64,000 bases of DNA. It comes from Arthrobacter luteolus NBRC 107841. Its GTDB lineage: Bacteria > Actinomycetota > Actinomycetes > Actinomycetales > Micrococcaceae. The notes beneath the pieces were generated by a model, which saw only the letters and a list, made by a program, of their open reading frames with translations, made no database searches and was not told where the DNA came from. This document shows, one piece after another, positions 1 through 8,777 of the stretch. Made by a program: the position numbers and the translations under genes. Position 1 is the stretch's first letter, and each line of letters opens with the position of its first letter. The stretch covers positions 62,001-126,000 of the forward strand of contig NZ_BCQM01000001.1 of the NCBI RefSeq assembly GCF_001552075.1, in the 5' to 3' direction.

Positions 1-2
1 TC

Positions 3-605
3 AACCCGGATTCCAAGGAGAGCGGAGCCGTCACCCGCTCGGCACCCTTTGGCCTGCTGCCCTACGTCGCCGATGATGTCCTCTACCGGTTCAGCACCGA
101 CGGCGCGGCGCTCACCCACGGACACGCTTCTGCCCTCCACAGTGCTGCGGTCTTCAGCACGCTCATCCATGACCTGCTGCCCGAAGGTGCCACTCTGCAG
201 GCTGCGGCGGAACAGGCGGTGGAGCGCGCCGCTGCCGGCGGTGTTCCGGAACTGACCGGCAGGCTCAGGGCCGCCGTCGCCCTCGCCTCTGAGCAGGACG
301 TGGCGGCCGAACGCATGACCGAGGTTCTCGGTGAGGGCTGGGTCGCTGAAGAGACGCTGGCCATCGGACTCTTCGCGGCCCTGTCCGCACGGCGTGCAGG
401 CACACCGGAGGCGCAGTTCCGGAAGGCGATGGCGGTGGCCGTGAACCACGACGGCGACAGCGATGCGACGGCGTCGGTTGCCGGCAACATCCTCGGCGCA
501 CTGTACGGCCTGGAAGCCCTGCCCCAGGAATGGATCCAGGCCATCGATGCTGCGGACACCGTGGAAAAAATGGCCCAGGCGCTGATCCGCGTCACTGTGG
601 GCTGA
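3..605 (+). CDS. ADP-ribosylglycohydrolase family protein, 5' partial
   Basis: The reading frame is open from the first bases of the window and stops with TGA at 603-605, so only the C-terminal 200 residues are present. The sequence has the family's hallmarks: a SGAVTRSAPFGL stretch near the start, ALTHGH, and the metal-binding NHDGDSDATAS motif about 50 residues before the end. In this family that motif holds the Asp residues of the binuclear Mg site used to remove ADP-ribose from proteins or small molecules. The substrate cannot be told from this fragment. It converges on the exonuclease gene at 648-1652. Confidence 0.85.
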   Translation, partial: NPDSKESGAVTRSAPFGLLPYVADDVLYRFSTDGAALTHGHASALHSAAVFSTLIHDLLPEGATLQAAAEQAVERAAAGGVPELTGRLRAAVALASEQDVAAERMTEVLGEGWVAEETLAIGLFAALSARRAGTPEAQFRKAMAVAVNHDGDSDATASVAGNILGALYGLEALPQEWIQAIDAADTVEKMAQALIRVTVG

Positions 606-647
606 CTCCGGACCGGCTGGCCGGGGCTGCTGGCTCCCGGGAACTGG

Positions 648-1652
648 CTACTGGCTGCCGAGCGGCCAGGTTCCGCCGATCATCTGCAGGAATTCGGCCT
701 CGGAGAGCACTTCGATCCGCTGGCCGCGTTCGTGCAGGTCCAGCACCCGGCGGGCCTTGCCGGTCACCCGGCCGTTACGCAGGTCCCCGGCTTCGAACCC
801 GTCGCCGACCACCAGCACCGTCGTCGAGCGGGTCACGGCGCTGGCGGGGCGTGCCCCCAGTTCCGCTGCGCGGTCCTTCGCCTGCTGGCGCGGCATCCCC
901 AGGTTGCCGGTAAACACCACGGTCTGGCCGAAGAGCGGGTGGCCCGGTTGGGCGGCAGGATTCGGTGGCGGATTGACCCCTTCGGACGGCCAGCTGTTCC
1001 AGCTCCCGGCAGTCTTCGCGGTTCCGGTGCCTCGTTCCAGCGCATCCCTTGTCGCCTTGGAGAGCGGGTCAATGCCGGGGCGGTAGGCCGGGGCATGGTT
1101 CGGCAACATGTTCTGTAAGGCGAAAAACTCCGCCAGCTCCGTGGCACCGGAGCGGCGGATAACGTCAATCATGATCCCGGCGCAGGCCCGTGCATCAGCG
1201 GTCGCGTCGTGGTGGTTTTCCAGCGGTACGCCGGCGGCCTCTGCCACGAAAGGCAGGGAGTGGGAGGGCAGCGAATAGGTCCGCCGGGAGAGCATAACGG
1301 TGCAGGCATAGTCATAGGCCGGACCGGGCAGGCCGGAGACTTCCAGGGCCGAGCGGATGACCCCCAGGTCGAAGGCCGCGTTGTGCGCCACGAGCAGGTC
1401 CTGCCCGATGAACGCGCCGATTTCCGGGAACAGCTCGCCGAACCGCGGCTTGCCCGCAACCATCGCGTCCTCGATGCCGTGGATGCCGGTGTTGCGCCGG
1501 TCAAAGAAGTCGTGGCCTTCCGGCGGCCGCATCAGCCAGGACGCTTCCTCGACGATCCTGCCGTCCCGGACCTTGCTCAGTCCCACCGAGCAGGGCGAGC
1601 CCCGGAAACCGTTCGCTGTTTCAAAGTCGATGGAGGTGAAATCCACGCCCAC
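648..1652 (-). CDS. DEDDh 3'-5' exonuclease with C-terminal BRCT domain
   Basis: 334 aa. Residues 1-165 form a DnaQ/epsilon-type exonuclease: D9 and E11 (IDFET), D95 in AHNAAFDLG, and H148/D153 in HHDATADA supply the DEDDh metal-binding set. Residues about 235-334 are a BRCT domain (GQTVVFTGNL, TTVLVVGD), as found in DNA ligase; BRCT domains bind DNA ends or partner proteins. A Pro-rich linker joins the two. It is not the replicative epsilon subunit, which lacks BRCT; a repair or proofreading role is likely. The GTG start at 1652 lies one base after the dedA stop codon, so the two are probably translationally coupled. Confidence 0.85.
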   Translation of the reverse strand: MGVDFTSIDFETANGFRGSPCSVGLSKVRDGRIVEEASWLMRPPEGHDFFDRRNTGIHGIEDAMVAGKPRFGELFPEIGAFIGQDLLVAHNAAFDLGVIRSALEVSGLPGPAYDYACTVMLSRRTYSLPSHSLPFVAEAAGVPLENHHDATADARACAGIMIDVIRRSGATELAEFFALQNMLPNHAPAYRPGIDPLSKATRDALERGTGTAKTAGSWNSWPSEGVNPPPNPAAQPGHPLFGQTVVFTGNLGMPRQQAKDRAAELGARPASAVTRSTTVLVVGDGFEAGDLRNGRVTGKARRVLDLHERGQRIEVLSEAEFLQMIGGTWPLGSQ

Positions 1653-1653
1653 G

Positions 1654-2340
1654 TCAGGACTCGTCGGCCGTGCGCTGGGCCTTCCTCCGGCGGTAGGAAC
1701 GGATTTTCACGGTGATGTACCAAATGGCGGCCACCAGGACGGCAACGATCACGATCTTCTGGAAGACCCCGGCGTACTCTTCGACGATGTGCCAGCTCTC
1801 GCCGAGGAAGTAACCGGCGAACACGAAGATGCTGTTCCAGATCAGGCTGCCGGCCGTGGTCAGGGCCATGAACTTGAGCACGGGCATTCTCTCGATGCCG
1901 GCCGGAATGGAGATGAGGGACCGGAAGATCGGGATCATCCGGCCGAAGAACACGGCCTTGTACCCATGCCGGTCGAACCAGGCCTCAACCTTGTCCACGT
2001 CCTCGATATCAACCAGCGGGACCTTGGCGACGATGGCGCGCATGCGGTCCCGGCCCAGCCAGGCACCCAGCCCATACAGGGCCAGTGCACCGACCATGGA
2101 GCCCAGGGTGGTCCAGATCAGGGCCGCCACGATCGAGAAGTTGCCCTGGCTGGCGGCGAAGCCGGCGAGGGGAAGGATAACTTCGCTGGGGAGTGGCGGA
2201 AAGAGGTTTTCCAGGGCGATGGCCAGGCCGGCACCAGGGGCGCCGATGGCTTCCATGATGTCCACGGCCCACTGGGCGACCCCTCCCAGGGCCGATCCGG
2301 AACTGGAGGGGTCAACTGAGGCGCTGATCAGGATACTCAT
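1654..2340 (-). CDS. DedA family membrane protein
   Basis: 228 aa with several hydrophobic helices. The N-terminal LENLFPPLPSEVILPLAGF segment and the later GRMIPIFRSLISIPAG segment (the conserved Arg-Pro-Arg region) mark the DedA/SNARE-associated (PF09335) family. These inner-membrane proteins are linked to undecaprenyl-phosphate recycling, proton-motive-force maintenance and resistance to cationic agents. The C-terminus is basic and cytosolic (RSYRRRKAQR). A CACAAT hexamer at 2351-2356 lies ten bases upstream of the ATG and could be a -10 giving a very short leader. It forms an apparent operon with the downstream exonuclease gene. Confidence 0.88.
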   Translation of the reverse strand: MSILISASVDPSSSGSALGGVAQWAVDIMEAIGAPGAGLAIALENLFPPLPSEVILPLAGFAASQGNFSIVAALIWTTLGSMVGALALYGLGAWLGRDRMRAIVAKVPLVDIEDVDKVEAWFDRHGYKAVFFGRMIPIFRSLISIPAGIERMPVLKFMALTTAGSLIWNSIFVFAGYFLGESWHIVEEYAGVFQKIVIVAVLVAAIWYITVKIRSYRRRKAQRTADES

Positions 2341-2380
2341 ATCGGAACCAATTGTGCCCTACTCCCCTGCCGGGCAAGAA

Positions 2381-2428
2381 CGCGGCGGCGCGCCCCGGGT
2401 GCGGCCACCCGCAGATCACACCGCCGCG
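2381..2428 (-). terminator. GC-rich nested hairpin after rdgB
   Basis: Outer arms CGCGGCGG (2381-2388) and CCGCCGCG (2421-2428) enclose an inner hairpin CGGGTG-CGGC-CACCCG (2396-2411). It lies 14 bases beyond the rdgB stop codon and before dedA. There is no U-run, as is common for actinobacterial terminators. Confidence 0.5.
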
Positions 2429-2441
2429 TCCGTGGCGCGAA

Positions 2442-3086
2442 TCACTTTTCCGGGAGGGGCCGGCCTTCCAGAACCCGGACAATCGACGGCAGGAGTGCGC
2501 GGAACGCCTGACCGCGGTGGCTGATGGCGTTTTTCTCCGCATTGGTCAATTCAGCGCAGCTCCGCTCCTCACCCAGCGGCTGCAGGACCGGGTCGTAGCC
2601 AAACCCGCCGGCTCCGCGTGGGGAGGCCAGCAGGGTGCCGCGCAGCTCGCCGCGTTCCACCGTCTCTCCCGCCCCGGGAACCGCCAGTGCGGCAGCACAG
2701 ATGAAAGCCGCACCGCGGTGCTCAGGGCCAATATCGGCCAGCTGGGCCAGCAGCAGCTCCAGGTTGGCGGCGTCGTCACCGTGGGCGCCTGCCCAGCGGG
2801 CGGAGAAGATCCCAGGCGCTCCACCCAGGACGTCCACGGCCAGCCCGGAATCGTCCGCGATGGCCGGCAGTCCGGTCGCCTCGGCTACGGCCCGGGCCTT
2901 CAGCAGCGAGTTGGCTTCGAACGTCACACCCGTCTCCGGCACGTCCGGGGCTCCGGCGGCCGCAGCGTCGATCACCTGGGTGTCGACGTCGAGGCCTGCA
3001 ATCCGGCCGCGCAGCAGTTCGCGCAGTTCCCGCAGTTTTCCCTCGTTCCGGGTGGCGAGCACCAGCCGGGGTTCGACGGCGCTCAC
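2442..3086 (-). CDS. rdgB: RdgB/HAM1 family non-canonical purine NTP pyrophosphatase
   Basis: 214 aa, normal for the family. It hydrolyses dITP, XTP and related deaminated purine nucleoside triphosphates to the monophosphate and so cleanses the nucleotide pool. The N-terminal [18 protein letters not shown] is the phosphate-binding strand-loop; [13 protein letters not shown] (about residue 70) carries the catalytic Asp; [12 protein letters not shown] near the C-terminus is the family's SHR motif. The GTG start overlaps the rph stop (GTGA, 3083-3086), so it is coupled to rph, a pairing conserved in many bacteria. Confidence 0.95.
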   Translation of the reverse strand: MSAVEPRLVLATRNEGKLRELRELLRGRIAGLDVDTQVIDAAAAGAPDVPETGVTFEANSLLKARAVAEATGLPAIADDSGLAVDVLGGAPGIFSARWAGAHGDDAANLELLLAQLADIGPEHRGAAFICAAALAVPGAGETVERGELRGTLLASPRGAGGFGYDPVLQPLGEERSCAELTNAEKNAISHRGQAFRALLPSIVRVLEGRPLPEK

Positions 3087-3850
3087 TGGCCTTCGAGGGT
3101 ACGCCGCTGGATTTCAGCGAGCTGGGAGGTGCCGTGCAGGGCGAGGTCCAGCAGGGCATCGAGTTCAGCGCGGTCGAAGGGTGCGCCTTCTGCGGTGCCC
3201 TGGACTTCCACGAACTTGCCGCTGCCGGTCACCACCACGTTCATGTCGGTTTCGGCACGGACGTCTTCAACGTAGGGCAGGTCCAGCATGGGGACACCGT
3301 CGATGATGCCGACGCTGACTGCGGCCACCGTGTCCAGCAGCGGCTGGGAGCTGCGGGCAATCAGTTTGTTGTCCTTGGCCCAGGTCAGGGCGTCGGCCAG
3401 TGCCACGTAGGCTCCGGTGATTGCCGCGGTGCGGGTGCCGCCGTCGGCCTGCAGGACGTCGCAGTCCAGCACAATGGTGTTTTCGCCGAGCGCCTTGGTG
3501 TCGATGATCGAACGCAGTGAGCGGCCGATCAGGCGGGAGATTTCGTGGGTCCGCCCGCCGAGCTTGCCCTTGACCGATTCGCGGGCGTTGCGGGTGTTGG
3601 TGGCCCGGGGCAGCATCGCGTATTCAGCCGTGACCCAGCCCTTGCCTTCGCCCTTCAGCCAGCGGGGCACCCCGGCGGTCAGGGACGCGGTGCAGAGCAC
3701 CTTGGTGCCGCCGAATTCGATCAGCGCCGATCCTTCGGCCTGGGTGGACCAGCCGCGCGTAATGGTGATGCTGCGGAGCTCGTCGGGGGCGCGGCCGTCG
3801 GCACGCAGCGGGGCGGCTGCGGACAGGGAGGAATTCGGGGCTGTAGTCAT
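3083..3850 (-). CDS. rph: Ribonuclease PH
   Basis: 255 aa. It is a phosphorolytic 3'-5' exoribonuclease that trims nucleotides after the CCA end of tRNA precursors. The typical N-terminal [21 protein letters not shown], the [27 protein letters not shown] region and the C-terminal [20 protein letters not shown] signature are all present, so the enzyme looks intact. It heads the rph-rdgB pair. TAGACT at 3857-3862 ends six bases before the ATG with no Shine-Dalgarno sequence between, which suggests a leaderless transcript. Confidence 0.95.
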   Translation of the reverse strand: MTTAPNSSLSAAAPLRADGRAPDELRSITITRGWSTQAEGSALIEFGGTKVLCTASLTAGVPRWLKGEGKGWVTAEYAMLPRATNTRNARESVKGKLGGRTHEISRLIGRSLRSIIDTKALGENTIVLDCDVLQADGGTRTAAITGAYVALADALTWAKDNKLIARSSQPLLDTVAAVSVGIIDGVPMLDLPYVEDVRAETDMNVVVTGSGKFVEVQGTAEGAPFDRAELDALLDLALHGTSQLAEIQRRTLEGQ

Positions 3851-3856
3851 GAGCCC

Positions 3857-3862
3857 AGTCTA
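3857..3862 (-). promoter_or_regulatory. Leaderless-type -10 element of rph
   Basis: TAGACT on the minus strand, then six bases (GGGCTC), then the rph ATG. No -35 box and no ribosome-binding site are visible, as expected if transcription starts at or next to the A of ATG. Confidence 0.5.
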
Positions 3863-3897
3863 TCGCCGCGCCAGGGGCGCCCCGGCGGGGCCGGTTT

Positions 3898-4743
3898 TCA
3901 GAGCGGCTGGGCGCGTTCGGCGGCCAGCGGCGGCGTGAAGGCGGATCCGACGTCGTAGGACACACCGGCGACGGCGACGGCGAGGTCGCCCTCGTAGGTT
4001 TCGCGGGCTTCCATCACGGCAGTGCGCACATCGTTCCAGACCGGAAGGTGGGTCAGCAGCAGGCGCCGGGCGCCGGCAGCGGTTGCGGCTGCGCCGGCGC
4101 GCTTGCCGGTCAGGTGCACGCCCTTGATGGCGTCGTCCCGGCCTTCCTGGAAGGCCGCTTCGCACAGGAAAACGTCGCTGTCCCGGGCAGCTTCCTCCAG
4201 TCCGGGGCAGCTGTCCGTGTCCCCGGAGTACGCCAGCGAGCGGGTGACTTCGGTTCCGTCCTCCGTTTTCACGGTGGCTTCCACCCGCAGGGCGTACGCC
4301 TCGTCAGCCGGGTGGCTGACCGGGTACGGAGTCACGGTGAAGGGTCCTATCTGCACCGGTTCCCCGGCCGTCCAGGTATGGAACTCGAAGTCTTCGTGCA
4401 TCCCGGGATCGGGGTCGAGGCCGTAGGCCACCGCGATCCGGTCCGCTGTGGCGGAAGGCCCGAACACCTTGACCCGGTCCCGGTTCCAGCCGGTCGGGTC
4501 CCAGTGAACGGCCACGTGCAGCCCGCACAGGTCCATGAAATGGTCCGGATGCAGGTGGGTGATCAGCACCGCGTCGATGTCGCGGAGATCCATATAGCGC
4601 TGCAGGGTGCCCAGCGAGCCGTTGCCCAGGTCCAGCAGGATGCGCCAAGTGCGTTCGCCGTCGTCTGCGGTCACCAGGTAACAGGAGGCCGGGGACGCCG
4701 GGCCGGGAAAGGAGCCGGAGCAGCCCACGATTGTCAGTTTCAT
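3898..4743 (-). CDS. MBL-fold metallo-hydrolase, RNase Z / cyclic-nucleotide phosphodiesterase-like
   Basis: 281 aa. The metallo-beta-lactamase fold is shown by the HxHxDH motif [11 protein letters not shown], by AYSGDTDSC and by the terminal LLLTHLP His, which together bind two metal ions. The layout resembles RNase Z and class II phosphodiesterases. The M. tuberculosis protein in the same position beside murI and rph (Rv1339) has been reported as an atypical cAMP phosphodiesterase; whether this protein shares the activity is inference. Its ATG overlaps the murI stop (ATGA, 4740-4743), so expression is tied to peptidoglycan precursor synthesis. The 48-base gap to rph holds the rph promoter. 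Confidence 0.85.
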   Translation of the reverse strand: MKLTIVGCSGSFPGPASPASCYLVTADDGERTWRILLDLGNGSLGTLQRYMDLRDIDAVLITHLHPDHFMDLCGLHVAVHWDPTGWNRDRVKVFGPSATADRIAVAYGLDPDPGMHEDFEFHTWTAGEPVQIGPFTVTPYPVSHPADEAYALRVEATVKTEDGTEVTRSLAYSGDTDSCPGLEEAARDSDVFLCEAAFQEGRDDAIKGVHLTGKRAGAAATAAGARRLLLTHLPVWNDVRTAVMEARETYEGDLAVAVAGVSYDVGSAFTPPLAAERAQPL

Positions 4744-5714
4744 CGCGTTCCGTTCCGCAGGGTGCCGGGCGCTGTGCGTTTCCGGGCCTGTTGACGCGCT
4801 GCGGCAATCATTTCCGGCGTAATCCGGGCCAGGACGCCGGTGGGATACCGGGCGGCCACGGAATCGGCATGCTCGACGCGCAGGACTTCGGGGCCGAGGA
4901 AACGCCGGGCAAGGAGTTCAAACGAAGCTGCGTCGCCGGTGGCCACGAAACGGTGGTTAGGCGGCGTCGCCGTTTCCCGCGCCAGACCGTGCGTGAGCAG
5001 GGACCGGTAGACGTCTTTGGCGGTTTCCTCGGCACTGGACACCAGGGTGACGCCGTCGCCCATCACGTAGGAGATGACGCCGGTCAGCAGCGGGTAGTGC
5101 GTGCAGCCCAGGACCAGTGTGTCGACGCCGCGTTCCTTCAGCGGGGCCAGGTACTCCTCAGCCACCTCAAGCAGTTCCGGACCCGCGGTGACTCCGGCTT
5201 CGACGTATTCCACGAAGGCGGGGCAGGCTACAGAGGACACTTCCAGATGCGGCGCAGCGGCGAAGGTGTCGTCGTAGGCCCGGGAGCCCACGGTGGCCGC
5301 GGTGCCAATGACGCCGATGCGTCCGGTCCGGGTGGCTGCGACCGCGCGGCGCACAGCCGGCTGGATCACCTCGATCACGGGGATGCCGTAGCGGCCGGTG
5401 TAGCGTTCCCGGGCGTCGCGCAGGACGGCGGCGGAAGCGGAGTTGCAGGCAATCACCAGCAGCTTCACTCCGGCGTCCACCAGCTCGTCCATCACACCCA
5501 GCGCGAAGGCGCGGACGTCGGCGATGGGCAGCGGACCGTAGGGGCCGTTCGCGGTGTCCCCGACGTACAGGATGGATTCATTCGGCAGCTGGTCGATGAC
5601 CGCACGGGCCACGGTGAGGCCGCCGACGCCGGAGTCGAAAATGCCGATCGGCGCGTCAGTGGTCTTCGGCAGGGCGTCCAGCAGCTGCGGGCTGCCCGGG
5701 TGGTCAGAGCTCAT
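4740..5714 (-). CDS. murI: Glutamate racemase
   Basis: It converts L- to D-glutamate for peptidoglycan stem peptides. [16 protein letters not shown] with its catalytic-site Asp/Ser, [11 protein letters not shown], the first catalytic Cys in IACNSASA and the second in LGCTHYPLL are all present. The chosen ATG at 5714 gives 324 aa, close to the family size. A GTG at 5777, two bases beyond the DUF2017 stop, would add 21 residues ([10 protein letters not shown]...) with no family resemblance, but its position would allow translational coupling, so the start is not certain. The 3' end overlaps the MBL hydrolase gene by ATGA. Confidence 0.92.
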   Translation of the reverse strand: MSSDHPGSPQLLDALPKTTDAPIGIFDSGVGGLTVARAVIDQLPNESILYVGDTANGPYGPLPIADVRAFALGVMDELVDAGVKLLVIACNSASAAVLRDARERYTGRYGIPVIEVIQPAVRRAVAATRTGRIGVIGTAATVGSRAYDDTFAAAPHLEVSSVACPAFVEYVEAGVTAGPELLEVAEEYLAPLKERGVDTLVLGCTHYPLLTGVISYVMGDGVTLVSSAEETAKDVYRSLLTHGLARETATPPNHRFVATGDAASFELLARRFLGPEVLRVEHADSVAARYPTGVLARITPEMIAAARQQARKRTAPGTLRNGTR

Positions 5715-5779
5715 GATGTATCGACAATAGTCCCCGGCTGCGGCCGGGCGCATCAGGAGGCCCGTGGCCTTTGTCACAC

Positions 5780-6343
5780 TCAGTCGCCGGGCAGGGTGTC
5801 CAGCAGTGCCTTCATCAGGGTTTCCTGCAGCCAGGTGGCGAAGTTGTAGACCAGGGCCAGGTAATCGTCGACGTCCTGGGCGTCGGAGGGCTCCGTAATG
5901 GAGTGCAGCGCCTCGGCGTCCTCGTCCGTGGCCAGCCCCAGCCTCGTCCCGAGCACCAGCCGGACGTCGTTCAGCGCCCGCCCAAAGTGCCTGGCCTGCT
6001 CGGCATCCAGGTGCAGCGGACTCGATTCCAGCGCCATGGATGCGGCCCGCAGGGCGCCGATCTTCCCCTCCCGCAGCGACCGCTCGGTCAGCCGGCGGAA
6101 CTCCAGGGCGTCGTCGTCGCTGCCCTGGACGCCGTCCGGCAGCAGCCGCAGCAGCGCTGGATCCCCAGGCACTTCGGCGCTGCTGTCCAAGCCGACCAGC
6201 GCGGCGAGCGGGTCTTCGTGCGACGGGGTCTCGGGCTCAAGCATGCCGGCCACGTCGGCGAACAGGCCGCGGAGCAGGTCCCGCTCCCCCGGCTCCAGCG
6301 TGGCGGTGATGCCCTTGCGGGTGAGCTTGAATCCGGTTGTCAA
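5780..6343 (-). CDS. DUF2017 domain-containing protein
   Basis: 187 aa, acidic and mostly helical, of the actinobacterial DUF2017 family that nearly always follows clpS. Function unknown. I chose the TTG start at 6341-6343 (TTG ACA ACC GGA) because a clean AGGAG lies nine bases upstream and because the longer in-frame extension would overlap clpS in a non-conserved sequence. The constant pairing with clpS suggests a role near ClpAP/ClpCP adaptor function, but nothing in the sequence shows a mechanism. murI follows after 65 bases. Confidence 0.8.
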   Translation of the reverse strand: MTTGFKLTRKGITATLEPGERDLLRGLFADVAGMLEPETPSHEDPLAALVGLDSSAEVPGDPALLRLLPDGVQGSDDDALEFRRLTERSLREGKIGALRAASMALESSPLHLDAEQARHFGRALNDVRLVLGTRLGLATDEDAEALHSITEPSDAQDVDDYLALVYNFATWLQETLMKALLDTLPGD

Positions 6344-6374
6344 AAGGGAAATCTCCTGTGAATTGGCTGCCCTG

Positions 6375-6683
6375 CTAGGGCTGGTCGGCTTTCTGGAACG
6401 TGGCCCAGAGACCATAGGAGTGCAGCGCCAGCGTGTGGCGTTCAGCTTCCTCCCGTGAGCCCGTGGCGACGACTGATTTGCCGTCATGGTGCACCTGCAG
6501 CATCAGCTTGTTGGCTTTGGCTTCCGAGTACCCGAAATAGCTCTGGAAAACGTAGCTGACGTAGCTCATCAGATTCACCGGATCGTTCCAGACAAGCACC
6601 ACCCACGGGACATCGCTGAAGGTCAGTTCCTCGGTCCGGGAGTCAGTTTCTGTCCCGGTACCCGGGAGGGTGGCAACGCTCAT
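6375..6683 (-). CDS. clpS: ATP-dependent Clp protease adaptor ClpS
   Basis: 102 aa. ClpS delivers N-degron substrates to ClpC/ClpA. The core [18 protein letters not shown], then [31 protein letters not shown], is the full substrate-binding and Clp-docking domain; WNDP contains the Asn-Asp pair that binds the substrate alpha-amino group. The N-terminal 25 residues are disordered, as usual. TACAAT at 6691-6696 ends seven bases before the ATG without a Shine-Dalgarno sequence, so a leaderless mRNA is likely. It is transcribed divergently from pncB. Confidence 0.93.
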   Translation of the reverse strand: MSVATLPGTGTETDSRTEELTFSDVPWVVLVWNDPVNLMSYVSYVFQSYFGYSEAKANKLMLQVHHDGKSVVATGSREEAERHTLALHSYGLWATFQKADQP

Positions 6684-6690
6684 GGTGCCA

Positions 6691-6696
6691 ATTGTA
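6691..6696 (-). promoter_or_regulatory. Leaderless-type -10 element of clpS
   Basis: TACAAT on the minus strand, one mismatch from TATAAT, followed by seven bases and the clpS ATG. No ribosome-binding site can fit between them. Confidence 0.6.
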
Positions 6697-6771
6697 GTTT
6701 GGTGCCGGCGCGCAGGTGCGACGCCGGCAACCCGGGGAGACTTCCGATGCGGCCGGTCCGGGGCGGCGGGT

Positions 6772-6777
6772 TAGAGT
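6772..6777 (+). promoter_or_regulatory. Leaderless-type -10 element of pncB
   Basis: TAGAGT, then seven bases (TTTGGGT), then the pncB GTG at 6785. No Shine-Dalgarno sequence is visible upstream of the start. Confidence 0.5.
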
Positions 6778-6784
6778 TTTGGGT

Positions 6785-8119
6785 GTGAACAGTCCCATCG
6801 CGTGGCAGCACCCCAACACTGCCCTGTACACCGACCATTACGAGCTGACGATGCTCCAGGCCGCGCTCCACGCCGGCACCGCCGGCCGACGGTCGGTCTT
6901 CGAAGCCTTTGCCCGCAAGCTTCCCGACGGCCGCCGCTACGGCATCGTTGCCGGAACCGGCCGGCTGCTGGAGGCGCTGCCCCACTTCCGTTTCGAGGAG
7001 CCCCAGCTGGAGTTCCTGGGGTCAACCGGCGTCGTCGATGACCAAACGCTCGCCTGGCTGGCGGACTTCCGGTTTACCGGCAGCGTCCACGGCTATGCCG
7101 AGGGCGAGGCTTACTTCCCCGGTTCCCCGATCCTGCAGGTGGAAGCCAGCTTCGGTGAAGCCTGCATCCTGGAAACCCTGATCCTCTCGATCCTGAACCA
7201 CGACAGCGCCATTGCCTCCGCCGCTTCACGGATGAGCCGCGCGGCCCGCGGACGGCCGTGCATTGAGATGGGCTCCCGCCGCACGCATGAGGAAGCTGCC
7301 GTCGCTGCTGCCCGCGCCGCGGTGATCGCCGGATTCGACAGCAGTTCCAACCTGGAAGCAGGCCGCCGCTACGCACTGAAGACGGTTGGCACTGCCGCGC
7401 ATTCCTTCACCCTGCTGCACGACTCCGAGGTTGCAGCCTTTGAAGCCCAGACGGCTTCCCTGGGGCTGGGCACCTCGCTGCTGGTGGATACGTACGACGT
7501 CGAGCAGGGCGTCCGTAACGCCGTCGCCGTGGCGGGAAACAAGCTGGGAGGTGTCCGGCTGGATTCCGGCGACCTGGTCACCCAGGCCCAGTGGGTCCGT
7601 GAGCTCCTGGATGACCTGGGCAATACCTCGACCCGGATCATGGTGACTTCGGACCTGGATGAATACGCCATTGCTGCGCTGGCTTCCGCACCGGTGGATG
7701 CCTACGGAGTGGGTACCTCCCTGGTGACCGGCTCCGGCGCACCCACGGCGGGCCTGGTCTACAAGCTCGTCAGCCGTGAAGGTACGGACGGTAACTTCGT
7801 CTCCGTGGCCAAGGCGGCCAAAAACAAGGCTTCCCTGGGCGGACGCAAGTTTGCCCTGCGCCGGCTGGATTCCCGCGGACGTGCCGTCGCGGAGGTCGTG
7901 GGCGTCGACACCAAGCCTGCCGATGACGGCAATGACCGCGAACTGCTGACCACGTTCGTTTCCGCCGGTACTATCCAAGAGAGCTGGACCGGCCCCGCCG
8001 CCGTCGTCCGTGCCCGGCAGCGCCACGACGCTTCGCTCGCGGAACTGCCGCCTTCCGCTCACCGGCTGCAGCGCGGGGAGCCCGTAATCCCGACCGAATT
8101 TGAGGAGGAAACCCGATGA
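6785..8119 (+). CDS. pncB: Nicotinate phosphoribosyltransferase
   Basis: 444 aa. It makes nicotinate mononucleotide from nicotinate and PRPP, the second step of the Preiss-Handler NAD salvage path. The N-terminal ALYTDHYELTMLQAAL is the family's signature; ASRMSRAARGRPCIEMGSRRTHEEAA (about residues 140-170) and GVRLDSGDLVTQ (about 260) line the active site. GTG at 6785 is preferred because homologues begin near LYTDHYELTM and a -10-like TAGAGT sits seven bases upstream. The last codon overlaps pncA (ATGA, 8116-8119), so the two salvage enzymes are coupled. Confidence 0.95.
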   Translation: MNSPIAWQHPNTALYTDHYELTMLQAALHAGTAGRRSVFEAFARKLPDGRRYGIVAGTGRLLEALPHFRFEEPQLEFLGSTGVVDDQTLAWLADFRFTGSVHGYAEGEAYFPGSPILQVEASFGEACILETLILSILNHDSAIASAASRMSRAARGRPCIEMGSRRTHEEAAVAAARAAVIAGFDSSSNLEAGRRYALKTVGTAAHSFTLLHDSEVAAFEAQTASLGLGTSLLVDTYDVEQGVRNAVAVAGNKLGGVRLDSGDLVTQAQWVRELLDDLGNTSTRIMVTSDLDEYAIAALASAPVDAYGVGTSLVTGSGAPTAGLVYKLVSREGTDGNFVSVAKAAKNKASLGGRKFALRRLDSRGRAVAEVVGVDTKPADDGNDRELLTTFVSAGTIQESWTGPAAVVRARQRHDASLAELPPSAHRLQRGEPVIPTEFEEETR

Positions 8120-8733
8120 CCCGTGCACTGATAGTGGTTGACGTCCAAAACGATTTCTGCGAAGGCGGCAGCCTCTCCGTTCCCGGCGGAACCGACGCCG
8201 CCGGGGAAATCAGCGACTACATCGAGTCCTCCCGTGACCGGTACAGCGCGGTCGTCGCCACCCAGGACTGGCACATCGAACCGGGCAGCCACTTCTCCGA
8301 CAATCCGGACTTCCGCGATTCCTGGCCGGTGCACTGTGTGGCAGGAACCCATGGTGCGGCGCTGAACCCGGACCTGGACACGGAATTCGTTGATGCCTAC
8401 TTCCGCAAGGGCCAGTATGAGGCCGCCTACTCCGGCTTCGAAGGCGTCCTCGCCCCGGACGTGGAAGTGCCGCTGGGTGAACCCGACGCCGAGCCGATCC
8501 GCGATGCGGACTCGGTCAGCCTCGATGACTGGCTGCGGGACAACGGCATCGATGAAGTCGTGATCGTGGGCCTGGCAACCGATTACTGTGTCAAGGCAAC
8601 CGCGCTCGACGCTATCGCCGCGGGCTACGACACCGCCGTCATCCCCGACCTGTGCCGCGGCCTGGACCGCGTGGACGTGCGTGCCGCGCTCGATGAGCTC
8701 GAGGACGCCGGCGTGGAACTCCTGGACCTCTAA
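8116..8733 (+). CDS. pncA: Nicotinamidase
   Basis: 205 aa isochorismatase-fold amidase that turns nicotinamide into nicotinate, the substrate of the pncB product encoded just upstream. VVDVQNDF supplies the catalytic Asp (D8), RKGQYE the Lys, and ATDYCVKATALDA the nucleophilic Cys; DWHIEPGSHFS holds the metal-binding His residues. All residues are intact. Enzymes of this family also activate pyrazinamide. A GAGGAGGAA stretch lies just before the ATG inside pncB. Confidence 0.95.
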   Translation: MTRALIVVDVQNDFCEGGSLSVPGGTDAAGEISDYIESSRDRYSAVVATQDWHIEPGSHFSDNPDFRDSWPVHCVAGTHGAALNPDLDTEFVDAYFRKGQYEAAYSGFEGVLAPDVEVPLGEPDAEPIRDADSVSLDDWLRDNGIDEVVIVGLATDYCVKATALDAIAAGYDTAVIPDLCRGLDRVDVRAALDELEDAGVELLDL

Positions 8734-8748
8734 CACCTGGAGCGCAAA

Positions 8749-8773
8749 CCGCAGTGCGGACAGGGCACTGCGG
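8749..8773. terminator. Hairpin between convergent pncA and helicase genes
   Basis: CCGCAGTGC (8749-8757), loop GGACAGG, GCACTGCGG (8765-8773): a perfect nine-base-pair stem between two genes that end towards each other, so it can serve both strands. No U-run. Confidence 0.6.
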
Positions 8774-8777
8774 AACG

